This document shows, piece by piece, positions 5,651 to 7,963 of a stretch of 7,963 nt of DNA. The position numbers and the translations under genes were made by a program. Every line of letters starts with the position of its first letter. Positions within the stretch are counted from its first letter, which is position 1. Source of the DNA: Nitrospirota bacterium (GTDB lineage Bacteria; Nitrospirota; CAKKRA01; 9FT-COMBO-42-15). The DNA lies in NCBI GenBank assembly GCA_016214425.1, contig JACRON010000198.1:1-7963 (forward strand), in the 5' to 3' direction. The notes under the pieces were generated by a model. That model had not been told where the DNA came from. It did no database searches and worked only from the letters and a program-made list of their open reading frames with translations.

Positions 5651-7582
5651 ATGACAAACCAAGATAAGTCACAAAGGTATTTTCAATCCGGTTATGATTT
5701 CTATCTGCAAGGAAAATATCTTGAAGCATGTAAAGCATACGAAAAAGCTATTGAAACTAACCCCAACTATACCGATGCCTACAACAATTGGGGTAATGCT
5801 CTTGGAGCCCTCAAGAAATATGAGGAGGCGATTGAAAAATATCAAAAGGCTATTGAAATTGACCCCAACTATACCGGTGCCTACAACAATTGGGGTCTTG
5901 CACTTTACAATTTGAAAAGGTATGAAGAGGCAATAGAGAAATACCAAAGAACTATAGAAATTAATTCTAACCAACCCGATACTTACTACAATTGGGGTAG
6001 TGCTCTTTACAAATTGAAAAGGTATGAGGAAGCTATTGAAAAATACCAAAAAGCCATAGAGATTAACCCTAAGTATACCGATGCCTACAACAATTGGGGT
6101 AATGTTCTTTACGATTTGAAAAGGTATGAAGAGGCGATTGAAAAATATCAAAAGGCTATTGAAATTGACCCCAACTATACCTATGCCTACTACAATTTGG
6201 GTAATGCCCTTTACGACTTGAAAAGGTATGAGGAGGCAATTGAAAAATGTGAGAAGGCAATACAAATTGATGTTGATTATGTCAATGCCTATCACAATAT
6301 CGCCTACTACTTCTGGAAACAAGGAAAGTATAAGGTTGCTAAAGAAAAATGGAAGAAAGTCCGTGAGGTATATGAAAGAACAAAGCAGAAGGCAAAAGAC
6401 GATAAAAACGCTGATCACTTTCTATACTTTGGTAATATGCTACATTTTGATTTTGAAGAATTGAATGAGGCAGAAGATATTTATAAAGAAGGATTGGCGT
6501 TAGAGCCAAATCATATCGGTATTTTAATAAACCTTGTTGATCTCTACCTTGCAAAAAGGGACGAGGATGTTGATGAGAAGGCTACATTCTACTGGAAGGC
6601 AAGGGAAGCTTACAAGAAGGCTGAAGGTATATTAAAAGATCAGCTTAAGAAAGAAGAAGATGTCAGCACCCTCCTTCAATTAGGGCAATTGCTCCTTAAA
6701 ATGGAAGAGTATACAGAAGCAGAGACCTACTTATTAAAAGCCCTTGAAAAAAATAAAGAGTCATCGGATATCTATACTAATTTAGGGGTATTATATATTC
6801 GGAAGGAAAGATTCAAAAAAGGGATACAGTATTTTGAGGATGCCCTCAGGTATGATCCAGATAATTTTACAATACGAAGTAACTTGGCAGAGGCATATCT
6901 AAAGGCTAAACAAATAGAAAAATCCGAAGCAGAATACAAAAAGATATTGAAAGTTACTCCAAACCATGTAGAGTCACATATAGGACTTGGAGAGGTTTAC
7001 ACAACGATGGGCGAGGGAGATGCAGGGGATAAAGATATGTATGAGGAGGCTATAATTCATTTTAATAAGGCAATAAGCTTAGCGGAATCAGAAGAAGGGT
7101 CTAAAAAACTTAAGAAGAAAGAGTTAGCCGCTGTACTTTATTCCAGAGGCTATGCTCGTGCGAAGTTCTCTGAGGCATCTAAAACAACGGGAGATGAAGG
7201 TTTATTACAGGAGGCTTTGGAGGACTTTAGAAACTGTCTTCAAAATGATCCAGATTATCACAAGGCAAAGAGGGCTAAGGAAAAAATAGAAAAACGATTT
7301 AGCCGTTTTTCTTCACAGTGGATTACAGAAAAAGCAGGCCCATGGGCCATTTCAATTTTATCACTATGGATTTTTTTAGCAAGCCAAATAGGCTTCTATA
7401 TTGCTGGCACTAAGAAAGATTATATAGGTTATTATGCCCTTTTTACTTTTGGATCTCTAATTTTTATGGTAGCCGGACTATACCTCCCTCAGATATTGAA
7501 GCTAAAAGTTGGCGGGATAGAACTGGAAAAGAGTCCAGTAAAACAGATAACTACCTCAGAGCCTCTTAAAATTAGCAAGTAG
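5651..7582 (+). CDS. TPR-repeat protein with C-terminal two-helix membrane anchor
   Basis: 643-residue scaffold protein, likely for protein-protein interaction at the inner membrane. Residues about 5-240 are consecutive 34-residue tetratricopeptide repeats of canonical form (AYNNWGNALYDLKRYEEAIE), with units at 37-70, 71-104, 105-138, 139-172 and 173-206 almost identical. More divergent TPRs follow at about 255-290, 335-405 and 406-440, and again near 445-480 and 490-540 where they are interrupted by insertions. Two hydrophobic helices lie at about 563-586 and 592-614, with a short charged tail containing LKVGGIELEK. There is no N-terminal signal peptide, so the repeats are predicted to face the cytoplasm. 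Start ATG 5651 has AAAGGAG at 5634-5640. The 90-base gap upstream suggests a separate unit from the mutase genes. Function unknown; the gene for a restriction-modification enzyme follows 93 bases later. Confidence 0.87.
   Translation: MTNQDKSQRYFQSGYDFYLQGKYLEACKAYEKAIETNPNYTDAYNNWGNALGALKKYEEAIEKYQKAIEIDPNYTGAYNNWGLALYNLKRYEEAIEKYQRTIEINSNQPDTYYNWGSALYKLKRYEEAIEKYQKAIEINPKYTDAYNNWGNVLYDLKRYEEAIEKYQKAIEIDPNYTYAYYNLGNALYDLKRYEEAIEKCEKAIQIDVDYVNAYHNIAYYFWKQGKYKVAKEKWKKVREVYERTKQKAKDDKNADHFLYFGNMLHFDFEELNEAEDIYKEGLALEPNHIGILINLVDLYLAKRDEDVDEKATFYWKAREAYKKAEGILKDQLKKEEDVSTLLQLGQLLLKMEEYTEAETYLLKALEKNKESSDIYTNLGVLYIRKERFKKGIQYFEDALRYDPDNFTIRSNLAEAYLKAKQIEKSEAEYKKILKVTPNHVESHIGLGEVYTTMGEGDAGDKDMYEEAIIHFNKAISLAESEEGSKKLKKKELAAVLYSRGYARAKFSEASKTTGDEGLLQEALEDFRNCLQNDPDYHKAKRAKEKIEKRFSRFSSQWITEKAGPWAISILSLWIFLASQIGFYIAGTKKDYIGYYALFTFGSLIFMVAGLYLPQILKLKVGGIELEKSPVKQITTSEPLKISK
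5759..6268 (+). repeat. Tandem 102-bp repeats encoding identical TPR units
   Basis: Five head-to-tail 102-bp units encode residues 37-206 of the TPR protein. Similarity is at the DNA level too: 5825-5875 and 6131-6181 are an exact 51-bp match, and 5768-5798 and 6074-6104 an exact 31-bp match, both spaced 306 bp (three units) apart. Adjacent units also share long identical stretches. This points to recent expansion or gene conversion rather than ancient TPR divergence. It is a coding repeat, not a CRISPR array. Confidence 0.85.
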
Positions 7583-7631
7583 GTATAGATAAGAAGTAAG
7601 AATTTAAAAATTTGAAATTAGGAGTAAAGAC

Positions 7632-7649
7632 ATTTTTCTTTAGAAAAAT
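7632..7649. terminator. Weak AT-rich hairpin after the TPR gene
   Basis: ATTTTTCT (7632-7639) is the exact reverse complement of AGAAAAAT (7642-7649). The stem is almost all A-T and no T-run follows, so any terminator role is weak. The rest of the 93-base gap (7583-7675) is AT-rich, and I see no convincing promoter in it. Confidence 0.25.
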
Positions 7650-7675
7650 CAATAAATAAAGAAGCCTAAAACGAT

Positions 7676-7963
7676 ATGCTAAAATCATACTTAAAAAGAA
7701 TATATGAAATTGCTCAGCGGGGAGATGCGAGGGAGGAAAGTTATTACTCCACCCTTGAAGGGTTGCTAAAAGATTATTCTGATTCTATCAGCAAAAAGCA
7801 GGTTCAGGTTACCACACTTCCCAAAAAAACCGATGCTGGAAATCCTGATTTTAGAATCTGGGACGGAAAGCAGAGCGTTGTCGGCTATATAGAAGCAAAA
7901 CAACCCCAAGAAGAAAATCTTAACCAGATTGAAGACACTGACCAGCTAAAAAGATATTTACAC
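7676..7963 (+). CDS. N-terminus of a fused restriction-modification enzyme (type IIG/ISP-like), cut by right edge
   Basis: The first 96 codons are visible, open to the last base. The protein begins MLKSYLKRIYEIAQRG, then DAREESYYSTLEGLL, GNPDFRIWDG, VVGYIEAKQP and DTDQLKRYLH. Asp58 in NPDF and Glu73-Ala-Lys75 form a PD-(D/E)xK nuclease motif, and conserved Glu20/Glu21 lie in the helix before it. This layout is what I recall from the nuclease domain that opens single-chain restriction-modification proteins, which continue into an N6-adenine methyltransferase and a target-recognition domain. Those domains would lie beyond the window, so the methylase half is inferred. The likely job is cleavage of unmodified foreign DNA. 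ATG 7676 is the first in-frame ATG; the sequence before it has only a weak ribosome binding site. A stand-alone nuclease or a degraded gene cannot be excluded from this fragment. Confidence 0.72.
   Translation, partial: MLKSYLKRIYEIAQRGDAREESYYSTLEGLLKDYSDSISKKQVQVTTLPKKTDAGNPDFRIWDGKQSVVGYIEAKQPQEENLNQIEDTDQLKRYLH

Noticed and set aside
5759..6268. CRISPR array or noncoding satellite
   Set aside because: The repeats are contiguous 102-bp in-frame coding units for TPR helices, with no spacers.
5669..6418. Long reverse-strand open frame opposite the TPR repeats
   Set aside because: It is the mirror of the repetitive TPR coding sequence, with a repetitive Ile/Phe-rich product and no matching domain. 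The + strand frame has clear TPR motifs and a ribosome binding site.
7612..7640. Promoter before the restriction-modification gene (TTGAAA at 7612-7617)
   Set aside because: No fitting -10 box at normal spacing; the region is AT-rich enough for chance matches.

Overview
The window comes from a Gram-negative, probably anaerobic bacterium of moderate to low GC. The two-cluster ferredoxin/ETF chimera, the split B12-dependent acyl-CoA mutase and the AMP-forming acyl-CoA ligase fit the Thermodesulfobacteriota/Nitrospirota-like anaerobes. That placement is an inference from gene content; no marker gene is present. All genes read on the + strand.

Bases 1-5560 are a metabolic block. It opens inside a long-chain fatty acyl-CoA ligase (FadD-like, cut by the left edge). 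A 112-base imperfect palindromic element (1584-1695) follows, starting at the ligase stop codon. Next is a short protein joining a 2x[4Fe-4S] ferredoxin to the N-terminal domain of ETF alpha without the FAD-binding domain. Then come a response regulator with an unrecognised N-terminal domain and a PilH-like receiver, and the large and small subunits of a coenzyme B12-dependent acyl-CoA mutase. The mutase resembles methylmalonyl-CoA mutase overall. However, the two residues that set substrate choice (Tyr89 and Arg207 in Propionibacterium MCM) are Phe and Gln here, the isobutyryl-CoA mutase pattern. The likely theme is activation of fatty acids, interconversion of straight and branched acyl-CoA (butyryl/isobutyryl-CoA), and passage of electrons to an ETF/ferredoxin system, with a signalling protein in the same operon.

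Bases 5561-7582 change character. After a 90-base gap with a clear ribosome binding site lies a 643-residue TPR protein. Its first repeats are nearly identical 34-residue units, and its C-terminus carries two transmembrane helices and a short cytoplasmic tail.

Bases 7583-7963 hold a 93-base AT-rich gap with a small hairpin. They also hold the first 96 codons of a gene cut by the right edge, whose PD...EAK nuclease motif and surrounding sequence match the N-terminus of fused restriction-modification enzymes (type IIG/ISP). The right end may therefore be the edge of an accessory or defence region. The most informative points are the mutase specificity residues, the FAD-less ferredoxin-ETF protein, the palindromic element beside it, and the TPR-membrane protein next to a restriction-modification gene.
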